This document shows positions 25,901 to 33,618 of a stretch of DNA of 47,338 bases, piece after piece. Positions within the stretch are counted from its first letter, which is position 1. Every line of letters starts with the position of its first letter. The DNA lies in contig CALKNK010000035.1 in the NCBI GenBank assembly GCA_938091165.1, forward strand, positions 1-47,338. The letters are read 5' to 3'. Under the pieces are notes generated by a model. It was not told the origin of the DNA and searched no databases. It was given only the letters and a program-made list of their open reading frames with translations. Made by a program: the position numbers and the translations under genes. The DNA is from an uncultured Ilumatobacter sp. Its GTDB lineage: Bacteria; Actinomycetota; Acidimicrobiia; Acidimicrobiales; Ilumatobacteraceae.

Positions 25901-26311
25901 TCAGACCGACGCGCCGTCGGGATCGAGGCCGCCGTTGGCGACGATGGCCTCGAGGCGTTCCCTGGGATACTGGGCTTCGATGTCGGCGCAGAGCTGGTCG
26001 AGCTTGGCGCTAATGTCGCCGCTGCTCAACGGTGCGGCAGTGTTGCGCCACTCTTTGACGTAGTCGTCGGTCGACGTCAGCCCGGCAACGCCAGCGGCAC
26101 GATCGATTGCGTGTTGGAACCGGGCGTGCAGCAGGACTTTGCTCTGCTCGGTGGCGCCGCGGGCGGTGAGCTGCGCTGGGATGTCGCGCCAGTAGATGGT
26201 GCTGACTGTGGGCCCGCCGCCACCTCGCCGCCGGTTTGTCCGTCTGCCAGTTTGGCGCTCACGCATCGTGCCTTGATCAAGTTCTTCGTCCACTGATTGT
26301 TCTTCGCTCAT
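25901..26311 (-). CDS. 'virulence factor' family protein (PF13769-like) of the C1 operon
   Basis: A 136-residue protein. The core begins with VSTIYWRDIPAQLTARG, continues with LLHARFQHAIDRAAGVAGL, and ends with a helical region (LDQLCADIEAQYPRERLEAI). This matches the small family named 'virulence factor' in databases, which as I recall is found beside MttB-like and DUF1638 genes in proteobacteria. The name has no proven meaning here. The N-terminal 35 residues are acidic and then Arg/Gly-rich (GRRTNRRRGGGG). Its ATG overlaps the DUF1638 stop as ATGA, implying coupled translation. A role as an accessory or chaperone subunit for the methyl transfer proteins is a guess. Confidence 0.75.
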   Translation of the reverse strand: MSEEQSVDEELDQGTMRERQTGRRTNRRRGGGGPTVSTIYWRDIPAQLTARGATEQSKVLLHARFQHAIDRAAGVAGLTSTDDYVKEWRNTAAPLSSGDISAKLDQLCADIEAQYPRERLEAIVANGGLDPDGASV

Positions 26312-27018
26312 CACGCTGTTGCTTTCCGTGTGAAGTCCACCATGGTGGACTCGAGTTCGCCATAGCCAGTCTGCTCGATGTGTAGCTCGAGCCCGAGCCG
26401 GCCAGCGCACTCACGAGCGGCGGAGAAGGCCTTGGCGTCATCGGTCTGCTTCAGATATACGCACCGGGTGTAGTTGCCGAAGTACACGTCGCGCAGTTCG
26501 GGGTGCTTGGCGATTCCCATGCCGTCCCAGATCAACCGCTCCCAGTTTCGGGCGAGAAAGTCGGTCAGATAGAAACTGCCGACAATATGGTCCTGGAGCT
26601 CATCGAACCGGGCTGCCGTGGCAAAAAATTGGTAGCAATGCGCACCAGCGAGCATCTCTACGTTTTCCTCAGCGCATACCTTGTCCAACAATCCGCCGGT
26701 ACCGCAGTCTGCGTACCCGACCAGAATCTTGTCGAAGGTTCCGACCGCCGATTCTGTGCCCGTATTGAGGAGCTGTTCGTCGCCAGGTGAAGCGGTGCGA
26801 GCATTCAGAATCGGGGTGGTACCCGGTACCGGCTCGATTTGGCCGCGGGCCCGGTGGATTCGTTGGCGGACAAGTTCGGGAATTTCTTTTGGGCGGTTGT
26901 GTAGCGAAGCAGGAAGGCACTCGATACTCACGTTGGCCAGGCCGTTCAGCTCGATAATTGCAAGCAGCTCACGCGCCAGTGCCCCGCAAGCGATGACGAG
27001 CATCCGTGGGGCGGTCAT
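26311..27018 (-). CDS. DUF1638 domain protein
   Basis: A 235-residue soluble protein beginning MLVIACGALARELLAI, with CLPASLHNRPKEIP, ILVGYADCGTGGLLD and HCYQFFATAARFDEL. These Cys- and His-containing blocks are the hallmark of DUF1638, a family of unknown function that occurs with corrinoid-dependent methyltransferases. The alternating beta/alpha pattern suggests a Rossmann-like fold. The conserved Cys residues could bind a metal or the cobalamin cofactor; this is inference. It lies 3 bp after the corrinoid protein gene and overlaps the next gene by ATGA. Confidence 0.85.
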   Translation of the reverse strand: MTAPRMLVIACGALARELLAIIELNGLANVSIECLPASLHNRPKEIPELVRQRIHRARGQIEPVPGTTPILNARTASPGDEQLLNTGTESAVGTFDKILVGYADCGTGGLLDKVCAEENVEMLAGAHCYQFFATAARFDELQDHIVGSFYLTDFLARNWERLIWDGMGIAKHPELRDVYFGNYTRCVYLKQTDDAKAFSAARECAGRLGLELHIEQTGYGELESTMVDFTRKATA

Positions 27019-27021
27019 GGC

Positions 27022-27771
27022 TCAGCCGAGGACTGACGGCCCGGCGGGCTCGGAGCTACCACGACGAGCCGATACCAGCGACTTGGCCTGTTCAGAGGCT
27101 ACCGCAGCATCGCGGCAGTAAGCGTCCGCGCCGATTGCTTCGCCAAACTCCTCATTGAGTGGAGCTCCACCGACGAGGATGATCTGATCGTCGCGACGGC
27201 CCTTCTCGGTGAGAGTGTCGATGACGACTTTCATGTACGGCATGGTGGTAGTGAGCAAGGCCGACATGCCCAAGATGTCGGGTTGATGCTCGTCAAGGGC
27301 GGCGACGAATTCGTCAACATCGGTGTTGATGCCAAGATCAATTACCTCGAACCCGGCACCTTCGAGCATCATTGCCACCAAATTTTTGCCGATGTCGTGG
27401 ATGTCGCCCTTGACAGTGCCGATGACGACCTTGCCGACGGCTTCAGCGCCGGTCTCGGCAAGCAGCGGACGGAGAATGGCCATCCCCGCCTTCATTGCGT
27501 TTGCAGCGAGTAGTACCTCGGGAACGAAAAGAATGCCGTCACGAAAGTCGACGCCAACGATGCGCATTCCTTCGACGAGTGCGTCGTTCAGTACGCGGTC
27601 GGGACCCCAACCTCGATCAAGTAAAATCGTAGTGCCCTCGGCGATTTCTTCTTTCATTCCGTCGTAGAGGTCATCGTGCATTTGGGCAGTCAGATCCTCG
27701 TCGCTTAGAAGCGCCAGATCGATGTCTTCGTCGCTGTTTGAGTCGCCAGCGGCTTCGTTGTCGTCACTCAT
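27022..27771 (-). CDS. corrinoid (B12-binding) methyl carrier protein, MtgC/MttC-like
   Basis: A 249-residue two-domain corrinoid protein. An N-terminal helical cap (LNDALVEGMRIVGVDFRDGILFVPEV split by family) precedes the Rossmann-like B12 domain, whose cobalt-ligating signature is GDIHDIGKN (D123, H125, G128), followed by LGMSALLTTTMP and ILVGGAPLN. It accepts the methyl group from the MttB-like enzyme and donates it to the methyl-THF methyltransferase. ATG 27771 has GGAG 8 nt upstream. The first 27 residues are strongly acidic (SDDNEAAGDSNSDEDID), unlike typical family members. It is the promoter-proximal gene of the operon. Confidence 0.93.
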   Translation of the reverse strand: MSDDNEAAGDSNSDEDIDLALLSDEDLTAQMHDDLYDGMKEEIAEGTTILLDRGWGPDRVLNDALVEGMRIVGVDFRDGILFVPEVLLAANAMKAGMAILRPLLAETGAEAVGKVVIGTVKGDIHDIGKNLVAMMLEGAGFEVIDLGINTDVDEFVAALDEHQPDILGMSALLTTTMPYMKVVIDTLTEKGRRDDQIILVGGAPLNEEFGEAIGADAYCRDAAVASEQAKSLVSARRGSSEPAGPSVLG

Positions 27772-27820
27772 GTCGTTGTCTCCAGAGAAGAGGGTTGGAA
27801 CGAGGGGGACTCGTAACAAT

Positions 27821-27837
27821 GTTCCGTAATGCGGAAC
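27821..27837. promoter_or_regulatory. IclR-type operator, perfect palindrome
   Basis: GTTCCGTAATGCGGAAC is a perfect inverted repeat of 6-bp arms (GTTCCG/CGGAAC) around a 5-bp centre. Size and geometry fit binding sites of IclR-family regulators, and the iclR gene is adjacent. Confidence 0.6.
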
Positions 27838-27838
27838 T

Positions 27839-27855
27839 GTACCGTATGGTGAAAC
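27839..27855. promoter_or_regulatory. second IclR-type operator, imperfect
   Basis: GTACCGTATGGTGAAAC matches the neighbouring perfect site in 12 of 17 positions and begins exactly 18 bp after it. The spacing puts the two dimers in tandem, close to two helical turns apart, consistent with cooperative tetramer binding known for IclR proteins. Confidence 0.45.
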
Positions 27856-28005
27856 AGTACGCCAGGCCCCTCTGGAACAAGCGCCCTTTGAGGTTATTGA
27901 TAAACATCGCGTCCCGCAATGATTTCAGTCGTGAAGTCTGGTTGCAGCCCCGTTGCACACGTCACTAAAGCGTGCAGGCGGCTCTGGAGGTGCTATCCAA
28001 GGTGC

Positions 28006-28758
28006 ATGGCAGGTGTGCAGTCCATCGAGCGAGCCTTCATGGTGCTTCGCGAACTCTCACTCGGCCCAGCTGGCGTCACCGAGATTGCCGAGCAGGTTGG
28101 TTTGCCGAAATCAACGGTGTCTCGCTTACTCTCTGCGCTTGAAGCAGAGGGTGCAGTCGCTCAGCGAGACACGGGTTCGGAGTACGAACTCGGTGCCGGT
28201 TTGGCGGCGCTGGCAGATGCTGCGAATAACGACGCAAATATGGCGGCTGTCGTCCGTCCGTTCCTGATCGAATTGAGCGAGGCAACCGGAGAATCGGCGG
28301 GGTTCGTGGTGCGTTCAGGTCGAAACGTGTATTGGGTCGACAGCGTCGACGATGAGGATGCCGCCGTGCAGGTGCAGGACCGCACCGGTTTTTACGCGCC
28401 TATGCACTCGATCCCGGCGGGATTGGCGCTGCTTGCACACTTGCCGCCTGAGGAGATTCAGCGCTATCTCGCTCAGCCACTTGAGCGGGTCAACCAGCGC
28501 ACGATCACAGACGCAGACACGCTGCGTGCGCACCTTGACCAGATCGTCAAGGACGGTCTCATGTGGTCGATCGACGATCTGGGCGATGGCATCACAGCGC
28601 TCGACGTCCCGTTCCGCGGCGCAAGTGGTCTTTTCGAAGGCGCTCTCTTTGTCAACGCCCCAAGCTTCAGATTTCCTGCCGACGGTGACAAGGACCGCGT
28701 CGAAGCCCTCGTCGTCGATGCTGCGCAGCGGTTGTCAGACCGCTTCACCGTGCATTGA
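28006..28758 (+). CDS. IclR-family transcriptional regulator
   Basis: A 250-residue regulator. The N-terminal winged HTH (VQSIERAFMVLRELSLGPAGV, IAEQVGLPKSTVSRLLSALE) is followed by the IclR effector-binding domain (VYWVDSVDDEDAAVQVQDR, PMHSIPAGLALLAHL, ALDVPFRG). ATG 28006 is chosen because residues before it are not conserved. It is divergent from the C1 operon with operator-like palindromes in between, so it probably represses or activates that operon in response to its substrate. The usual effector-loop Cys near the C-terminus is not seen, so the ligand site may be altered. Confidence 0.9.
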   Translation: MAGVQSIERAFMVLRELSLGPAGVTEIAEQVGLPKSTVSRLLSALEAEGAVAQRDTGSEYELGAGLAALADAANNDANMAAVVRPFLIELSEATGESAGFVVRSGRNVYWVDSVDDEDAAVQVQDRTGFYAPMHSIPAGLALLAHLPPEEIQRYLAQPLERVNQRTITDADTLRAHLDQIVKDGLMWSIDDLGDGITALDVPFRGASGLFEGALFVNAPSFRFPADGDKDRVEALVVDAAQRLSDRFTVH

Positions 28759-28889
28759 ATGGACGCGCACTTGTTCTACCGGACAAGGTTGACCCAGGGG
28801 TGCGTCGGTGATGGCAAAGCAATGTTGGCGGACGAGCCGGGCTGCCTAGCGCAGGGTGCGGTCGTGGATCGGCATTAGGTTCGACGGGG

Positions 28890-29534
28890 ATGAAGCGACA
28901 AGACAAAGCTGACCGCATCGGTGAGATGCTTGACGATCTTTACCCGAACCCGCCGGTGCCGCTTGATCATTGCAACCCGTACACAATGCTCGTTGCGGTG
29001 GCGCTGTCCGCTCAGACCACTGACAAAAAAGTCAACGAGGTGACCCCAGCGCTTTTCGACGCAGCATCAACACCGGAGGAAATGGCGCGTCTCTCGCCGG
29101 AGGAGATCCTTGGCTTCATTAAGCAGGTCGGCCTCGCGCCAACAAAGGCACGCAACCTGTCGACGATGGCGCATCAGATTATGGACGCCGGGGGAGAGGT
29201 TATTGCTGACTGGGACTTTCTCGAGGGGCTCGCCGGGGTCGGGCACAAGACCGCTGGTGTCGTAATGGCGGGAGCATTCGGTTTCCCAGCGTTCCCTGTT
29301 GATACCCATATTCATCGCCTCGCCGATCGTTGGGGCCTGAGCGATGGGAAGAACGTCGAGAAGACCGAGCGGGATCTCAAAGTGGTGTTCCCCGAAGATA
29401 CGTGGGATCGACGACACCTTCAGATCATCTACTTCGGAAGGGAGTACTGCCCCGCCAAGTATCACGATCTGACCGGCTGTCAAATCTGCAGTTGGGCCGC
29501 TACGAAGAAGCGCATCGCCGCTGAGTCCAAGTAG
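28890..29534 (+). CDS. nth: endonuclease III (DNA N-glycosylase/AP lyase)
   Basis: A 214-residue base-excision repair enzyme. The helix-hairpin-helix carries the catalytic Lys in LAGVGHKTAGVVM, and the catalytic Asp is in FPVDTHIHRLADR. LSAQTTDKKVNEVTP is also typical. The C-terminal iron-sulfur region is unusual: it reads C-x9-C-x2-C and then SWAATKKR with no fourth Cys, whereas E. coli Nth has C-x6-C-x2-C-x5-C. It removes oxidised pyrimidines. It stands alone before the nuo operon, and a hairpin lies between them. Confidence 0.9.
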   Translation: MKRQDKADRIGEMLDDLYPNPPVPLDHCNPYTMLVAVALSAQTTDKKVNEVTPALFDAASTPEEMARLSPEEILGFIKQVGLAPTKARNLSTMAHQIMDAGGEVIADWDFLEGLAGVGHKTAGVVMAGAFGFPAFPVDTHIHRLADRWGLSDGKNVEKTERDLKVVFPEDTWDRRHLQIIYFGREYCPAKYHDLTGCQICSWAATKKRIAAESK

Positions 29535-29571
29535 TTCCGCCCGACCCCAACGTGACACACGGCAGGAATAG

Positions 29572-29592
29572 TCTTCCCTGAGGTTGGGAAGA
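29572..29592 (+). terminator. hairpin between nth and nuoA
   Basis: A perfect 7-bp stem, TCTTCCC/GGGAAGA, with a 7-nt loop lies 38 bp after nth and 32 bp before nuoA. There is no U-tract. It could end nth transcripts or sit in the nuo leader. Confidence 0.35.
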
Positions 29593-29623
29593 GATTCACA
29601 AGGGCTGATATCTTCGGGCGCGC

Positions 29624-29989
29624 ATGTCGCTCTTTCTTCGCGATTACCTCAACGTTGTCTGGTTTGGTGTCGCAGCTCTCGCTGTTGGCGGGTTGCTGCT
29701 CGGGCTTGCCGCGGCGATTCGGCCGTCTAAGCCCAACTACGACAAGTCATTGGCCTACGAATCGGGTGTCGACCCGGTAGGGATGGGTTGGTCTCAGAGC
29801 CAGATCCGCTACTACGTGTTCGCTCTGCTCTTCGTCATTTTCGATGTTGAAGCAGTTTTCCTTTTCCCCTGGGCAGCATCGGCTGAGCGGTACGGCACTT
29901 TTGGGCTCGTCGCCATGCTCGTCTTTATTGTGCTGCTGCTTGACGGCTTGGTCTATGCCTGGAAGCGGGGGCTCCTCCGATGGGTCTGA
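29624..29989 (+). CDS. nuoA: NADH-quinone oxidoreductase subunit A
   Basis: A 121-residue membrane subunit of complex I with three hydrophobic segments. The conserved block YESGVDPVG and the acidic membrane motif YYVFALLFVIFDVEAVFLFPWA are diagnostic of NuoA. It is the first gene of an 11-gene operon on the plus strand and helps form the quinone-entry region together with NuoH and NuoD. Confidence 0.95.
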   Translation: MSLFLRDYLNVVWFGVAALAVGGLLLGLAAAIRPSKPNYDKSLAYESGVDPVGMGWSQSQIRYYVFALLFVIFDVEAVFLFPWAASAERYGTFGLVAMLVFIVLLLDGLVYAWKRGLLRWV

Positions 29990-30040
29990 TAATCGTTCGC
30001 TCCACCATGGACTCCAACTCGCAGAGAAAGACGGTCTGAC

Positions 30041-30685
30041 ATGGGTCTCGTCGACAAAAGCCGGCTACCGGCTCCGCTGACCAAACTGTTCAACATGAGC
30101 CGCTCCTACAGCCTCTGGGTATACCAGTGGGGCCTCGCCTGCTGCGCCATCGAGATGGGTGCTGCGTTCGGTTCGCCCCGCTACGACGTGATGCGGCTCG
30201 GCGTCATCCCACTGCCTGCCAGCCCACGCCAAGCCGACTTTGTCTGCGTGTCCGGCACGGTCACCGACAAGATGGCACCGGCTGTGAAGCGACTCTGGGA
30301 ACAGATGCCCGAGCCAAAGTACGCCATCTCGATGGGTTCTTGCGCCAACTGTGGTGGCCCCTACTGGGACAGCTACTCGGTCACCAAGGGCGTCGACCAG
30401 ATCATTCCCATCGACGTCTACGTCCCCGGCTGCCCGCCGCGGCCCGAGGCGCTGCTTGAAGGCGTCGTGCTCCTCCAACAGCGGATCAAGAACGAAGACA
30501 TGGCCGCCAAGTGGCGCGGCGACGAGTTCACGACCCTTCAGCGAACCCGCGCCATGGAAGCCGGCGAGGTTGACCGTGATGGCGAACTGATCAACGAGCG
30601 GACCGACCCGACACCCGAGATGGCTCAGGCGGCTGATTCGGTGCAACCCGAACCGATCGTCGTTGGCGGTGGCCCCATTGAGTGA
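30041..30685 (+). CDS. nuoB: NADH-quinone oxidoreductase subunit B
   Basis: A 214-residue peripheral subunit holding cluster N2, the last 4Fe-4S cluster before quinone. All Cys ligands are visible: ACCAIEMG, GSCANCGGPYWDSYS and VPGCPPRPEALLEG. The C-terminal 60 residues are an acidic extension longer than in most NuoB proteins. The gene overlaps nuoC. Confidence 0.95.
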   Translation: MGLVDKSRLPAPLTKLFNMSRSYSLWVYQWGLACCAIEMGAAFGSPRYDVMRLGVIPLPASPRQADFVCVSGTVTDKMAPAVKRLWEQMPEPKYAISMGSCANCGGPYWDSYSVTKGVDQIIPIDVYVPGCPPRPEALLEGVVLLQQRIKNEDMAAKWRGDEFTTLQRTRAMEAGEVDRDGELINERTDPTPEMAQAADSVQPEPIVVGGGPIE

Positions 30686-31370
30686 CGACACCACAACTCA
30701 GGACGCGCCCGGCGCCGACGCTCCGGCAGCACTGCCCGGAGACGGACTGCGCGAAGGCATTATCGACAACCTGCGCAGCCACATCGGTGACGCGATCATC
30801 GACACCAAGATCACGCCCAATGACGATCTCTGGATCCGCGTCAGCACCGAGGCTTGGTTGTCGACTGGTCAGGCGTTGAAGGACGCCGGGTTCACCTATT
30901 TCTGCTTCCTCTCGGGGCTCGACTGGATGCCGTCGCCGTACGGCACGAGCGAAGACGACCCGGACGACGAGCCCAAAGAACCCGACACCGAAATCGTGCA
31001 GGGCTACACCGGTGGTGAAACCCGCTTCCAGGTGTTTGCCCGTCTCACCGACCTCAACCGTCATGTGGGCGTCACGATCAAAGCTGACGTTCCTGACGAT
31101 CGGCTCGTCATGGCATCGTGGAGTCACCTCTTTGCCGGGGCGAACTGGCACGAGCGCGAGTGCCACGAGATGTACGGCATCGGGTTCGACAACCACCCCG
31201 ACCTCCGCAACATGTACCTGCCGGGCGACTTCGAGGGCTACCCGCTTCGCAAGGACTTCCCGCTGCTCGCCCGCATGGTCAAGCCATGGCCGGGCATCGT
31301 CGACGTAGAACCCATGCCAGCTGAAGACGAAGCAGAAGCACCCGTCGACGAGAAGGGTGACGAGTCATGA
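30663..31370 (+). CDS. nuoC: NADH-quinone oxidoreductase subunit C
   Basis: A subunit of up to 235 residues, with the 30-kDa signature NWHERECHEMYGIGFDNHPDLRN followed by LPGDFEGYPLRKDFPL, shortened here to its key parts. An acidic insertion (SEDDPDDEPKEPDTE) interrupts the middle. No ATG is available: TTG 30663, GTG 30669 and TTG 30678 are candidates, all overlapping the nuoB end. It joins the NuoB-NuoD-NuoI connecting module. It overlaps nuoD by ATGA. Confidence 0.92.
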   Translation: MAVAPLSDDTTTQDAPGADAPAALPGDGLREGIIDNLRSHIGDAIIDTKITPNDDLWIRVSTEAWLSTGQALKDAGFTYFCFLSGLDWMPSPYGTSEDDPDDEPKEPDTEIVQGYTGGETRFQVFARLTDLNRHVGVTIKADVPDDRLVMASWSHLFAGANWHERECHEMYGIGFDNHPDLRNMYLPGDFEGYPLRKDFPLLARMVKPWPGIVDVEPMPAEDEAEAPVDEKGDES

Positions 31371-32536
31371 CGTTGACCGACCGCCAGCAACTTTCGTACA
31401 TCGCGAGCCAGGCTGCCGACGCACGCCTCAACGTCGAACTCGAGACCGAGGGCATGACCCTCAACATCGGTCCGCAGCACCCGGCCACGCACGGCACGCT
31501 CCGCATCATCTGTCGCCTTGACGGCGAGCAGGTCGTCTGGGCTGAACCGGTTGCCGGATACATGCACCGCGGCTACGAAAAGCTCACCGAGGTCCGCACG
31601 TTCCCGCAGGTCACCACCCTCGTCAACCGCATTGACTGGCTCGGGAGCTTCGCCAACGAAGTGCCGTTCATCCTTGCTGCCGAGAAACTGATGGAGATCG
31701 AAGCGCCACCGCGTGCGCAGGTCATCCGCACCATCCTCTTCGAATTGTCACGAATTGCGAACGTGTCGCTTTTCCTTGGCGACCTTGGCGTGCAAATGGG
31801 CGCGATCACGCCGGTCTTCCTGGCCTTCCGGGACCGCGAATACATCCTGAACCTCATCGAAGGTGCCACCGGCGGTCGCTTCCACCCGAACTTCGACCGT
31901 ATCGGCGGCCTGAAAGACGATCTACCCAAGGGCTGGATCGAAGAGACACGCGGCGCCGTCAAGAAGCTTGAGCAGTTCTGCGACACGATCGACGACCTGC
32001 TCTTCGGCAACGAGATCTTCCAGAGCCGGATGCGCGGCATCGGCATCATCCCTGCCGACATCGCCAAGGACTACGGTCTCTCCGGCGCGAACGCCCGTGC
32101 GTCCGGCATCGACTGGGACCTTCGTCGCGATCAAGACATCCCGCTCAGCTACGGCCTTGCCGACTGGAAGGTGTGGACACACCCCGACGGCGACTCGTGG
32201 GCCCGCTGCTGGATTCGCCTCCAAGAGACCCGCGAGTCCTGCAAGATCGTGACCCAACTCCTCGATCAGATCCCGGCCGGCCCAGTGATGACCAAGGTGC
32301 CACGCATCATCAAAGTGCCCGAAGGTGAAGCCTGGGTGTCCACGGAGAACCCGCTTGGCGAGATGGGTTACTACGTCGTCAGTAAGGGCGGCCTCGGGCC
32401 GTTCCGCGTCAAGATTCGCTCGGCGAGCTTCAACAACATCTCGATTGTGCCGTGGGCGTTGAAGGGCGTGTACGTCCCTGACGTCATCACGATCCTTGCT
32501 TCGCTGTACTTCATCCTCGGAGACATCGATCGCTGA
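31367..32536 (+). CDS. nuoD: NADH-quinone oxidoreductase subunit D
   Basis: A 389-residue 49-kDa-type subunit forming the quinone pocket with NuoB. The diagnostic N-terminal block is NIGPQHPATHGTLRII, followed by GYMHRGYEKL and LVNRIDWLGSF. The C-terminus ends FILGDIDR, as usual for the family. The next gene is nuoH, joined by a TGATG overlap, so nuoE, nuoF and nuoG are missing from their usual place. Confidence 0.96.
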   Translation: MTLTDRQQLSYIASQAADARLNVELETEGMTLNIGPQHPATHGTLRIICRLDGEQVVWAEPVAGYMHRGYEKLTEVRTFPQVTTLVNRIDWLGSFANEVPFILAAEKLMEIEAPPRAQVIRTILFELSRIANVSLFLGDLGVQMGAITPVFLAFRDREYILNLIEGATGGRFHPNFDRIGGLKDDLPKGWIEETRGAVKKLEQFCDTIDDLLFGNEIFQSRMRGIGIIPADIAKDYGLSGANARASGIDWDLRRDQDIPLSYGLADWKVWTHPDGDSWARCWIRLQETRESCKIVTQLLDQIPAGPVMTKVPRIIKVPEGEAWVSTENPLGEMGYYVVSKGGLGPFRVKIRSASFNNISIVPWALKGVYVPDVITILASLYFILGDIDR

Positions 32537-33618
32537 TGTTCGCTCAACTTGCAGCGGAATTTCCGGACTTCTGGCCCGAGTGGTCCATCCCGTATTGGCT
32601 GATGTCGATTCTGCGCGTCGTGGGTGGCCTAGTCGCCGTGCTGCTGCCCGCTGGAGGCATCGTCTATTTGTTCCTATTCAAGATGATGTCGTTCATGCAA
32701 AGCCGTCTCGGCCCCATGGAGGCAGGTCCGTACGGTTCGATGCAGTTGCTTGCCGAAGTTGGCAAGTGGATGCAAAAGGAAGACCTTGCGCCGGAGAACG
32801 CCGACTTGCGGATCTATCGCATGGCGCCGCTTATCGTGCTCGTTTCGACGTTCCTGCTGATCGTCGTCGTGCCATTCGGCCCCCAGGCATGGTTTACCAA
32901 CTTCGAAACAGGCATCTTCTACGCGTTGGCCGTCGGGTCGGTCAGCGTGCTCGGCATCCTCATCGCCGGCTGGTCGTCGGCCAACAAGTACTCACTGCTC
33001 GGCGGTTTGCGTGCCGGTGGTCAGCTGATCGCTTACGAACTCCCGATGGTGCTCGCCACTCTCGGCGTGGTCATCCAAGCCGAGTCGATGAACCTCAACC
33101 GGATCATCGAAGTGCAGAACACCGGTGAGATCTTTGGCATCGGCTGGTTTGGTAACCCGTTCATCATCACGCAGTTCGTTGGCTTTTTGATCTTCATGAT
33201 CGCCGTGCAGGCTGAGCTGACGCAGGCACCGTTCGACATGCCGATCGCCGAGTCTGAGCTCGTGTCCGGTTACATGACCGAGTACTCGGGCTTCCGATTC
33301 CTGATCTTCTTCATCGCCGAGTTCGCCACGGCTGGCGTCTTCAGCTTCATTGCTGCAGCGCTGTTCCTCGGCGGCTGGGGCGTCCCGTTCGAATGGTTCG
33401 GCTGGGACAACCTCGGCGATGTTGCCTGGTGGATGAACTTCGTAGGTCCGGTCATCATGTTCACCAAAATGTTCGCCCTTGTCGGTGTCATCATGTGGGT
33501 GCGCTTCAGCTACCCGCGTTTCCGTGAGGACCAACTCCAGACCTTTGCCTGGAAGGTGCTCATCCCGCTCGCACTGGCCAACACGGCCGTCACTGCAATC
33601 TTGAAGGTGGTCCTCTGA
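32536..33618 (+). CDS. nuoH: NADH-quinone oxidoreductase subunit H
   Basis: A 360-residue membrane subunit with about eight hydrophobic segments that links quinone reduction to proton pumping. Diagnostic sequences are QSRLGPMEAGPYG (usual RxGPNR-like site), GWSSANKYSLLGGLRAGGQ and PFDMPIAESELVSGYMTEYSG. It overlaps nuoI by TGATG. Confidence 0.96.
   Translation: MFAQLAAEFPDFWPEWSIPYWLMSILRVVGGLVAVLLPAGGIVYLFLFKMMSFMQSRLGPMEAGPYGSMQLLAEVGKWMQKEDLAPENADLRIYRMAPLIVLVSTFLLIVVVPFGPQAWFTNFETGIFYALAVGSVSVLGILIAGWSSANKYSLLGGLRAGGQLIAYELPMVLATLGVVIQAESMNLNRIIEVQNTGEIFGIGWFGNPFIITQFVGFLIFMIAVQAELTQAPFDMPIAESELVSGYMTEYSGFRFLIFFIAEFATAGVFSFIAAALFLGGWGVPFEWFGWDNLGDVAWWMNFVGPVIMFTKMFALVGVIMWVRFSYPRFREDQLQTFAWKVLIPLALANTAVTAILKVVL

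Larger units (their letters stand above)
27772..28005. promoter_or_regulatory. divergent control region of the C1 operon and iclR gene
   Basis: This 234-bp region separates the corrinoid protein gene (minus strand) and the IclR regulator (plus strand). Two adjacent operator-like elements lie at 27821-27855, only 50-84 bp from the corrinoid start codon and about 150 bp from the iclR start. The position suggests direct control of the C1 operon promoter. The rest shows no gene. Confidence 0.55.
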
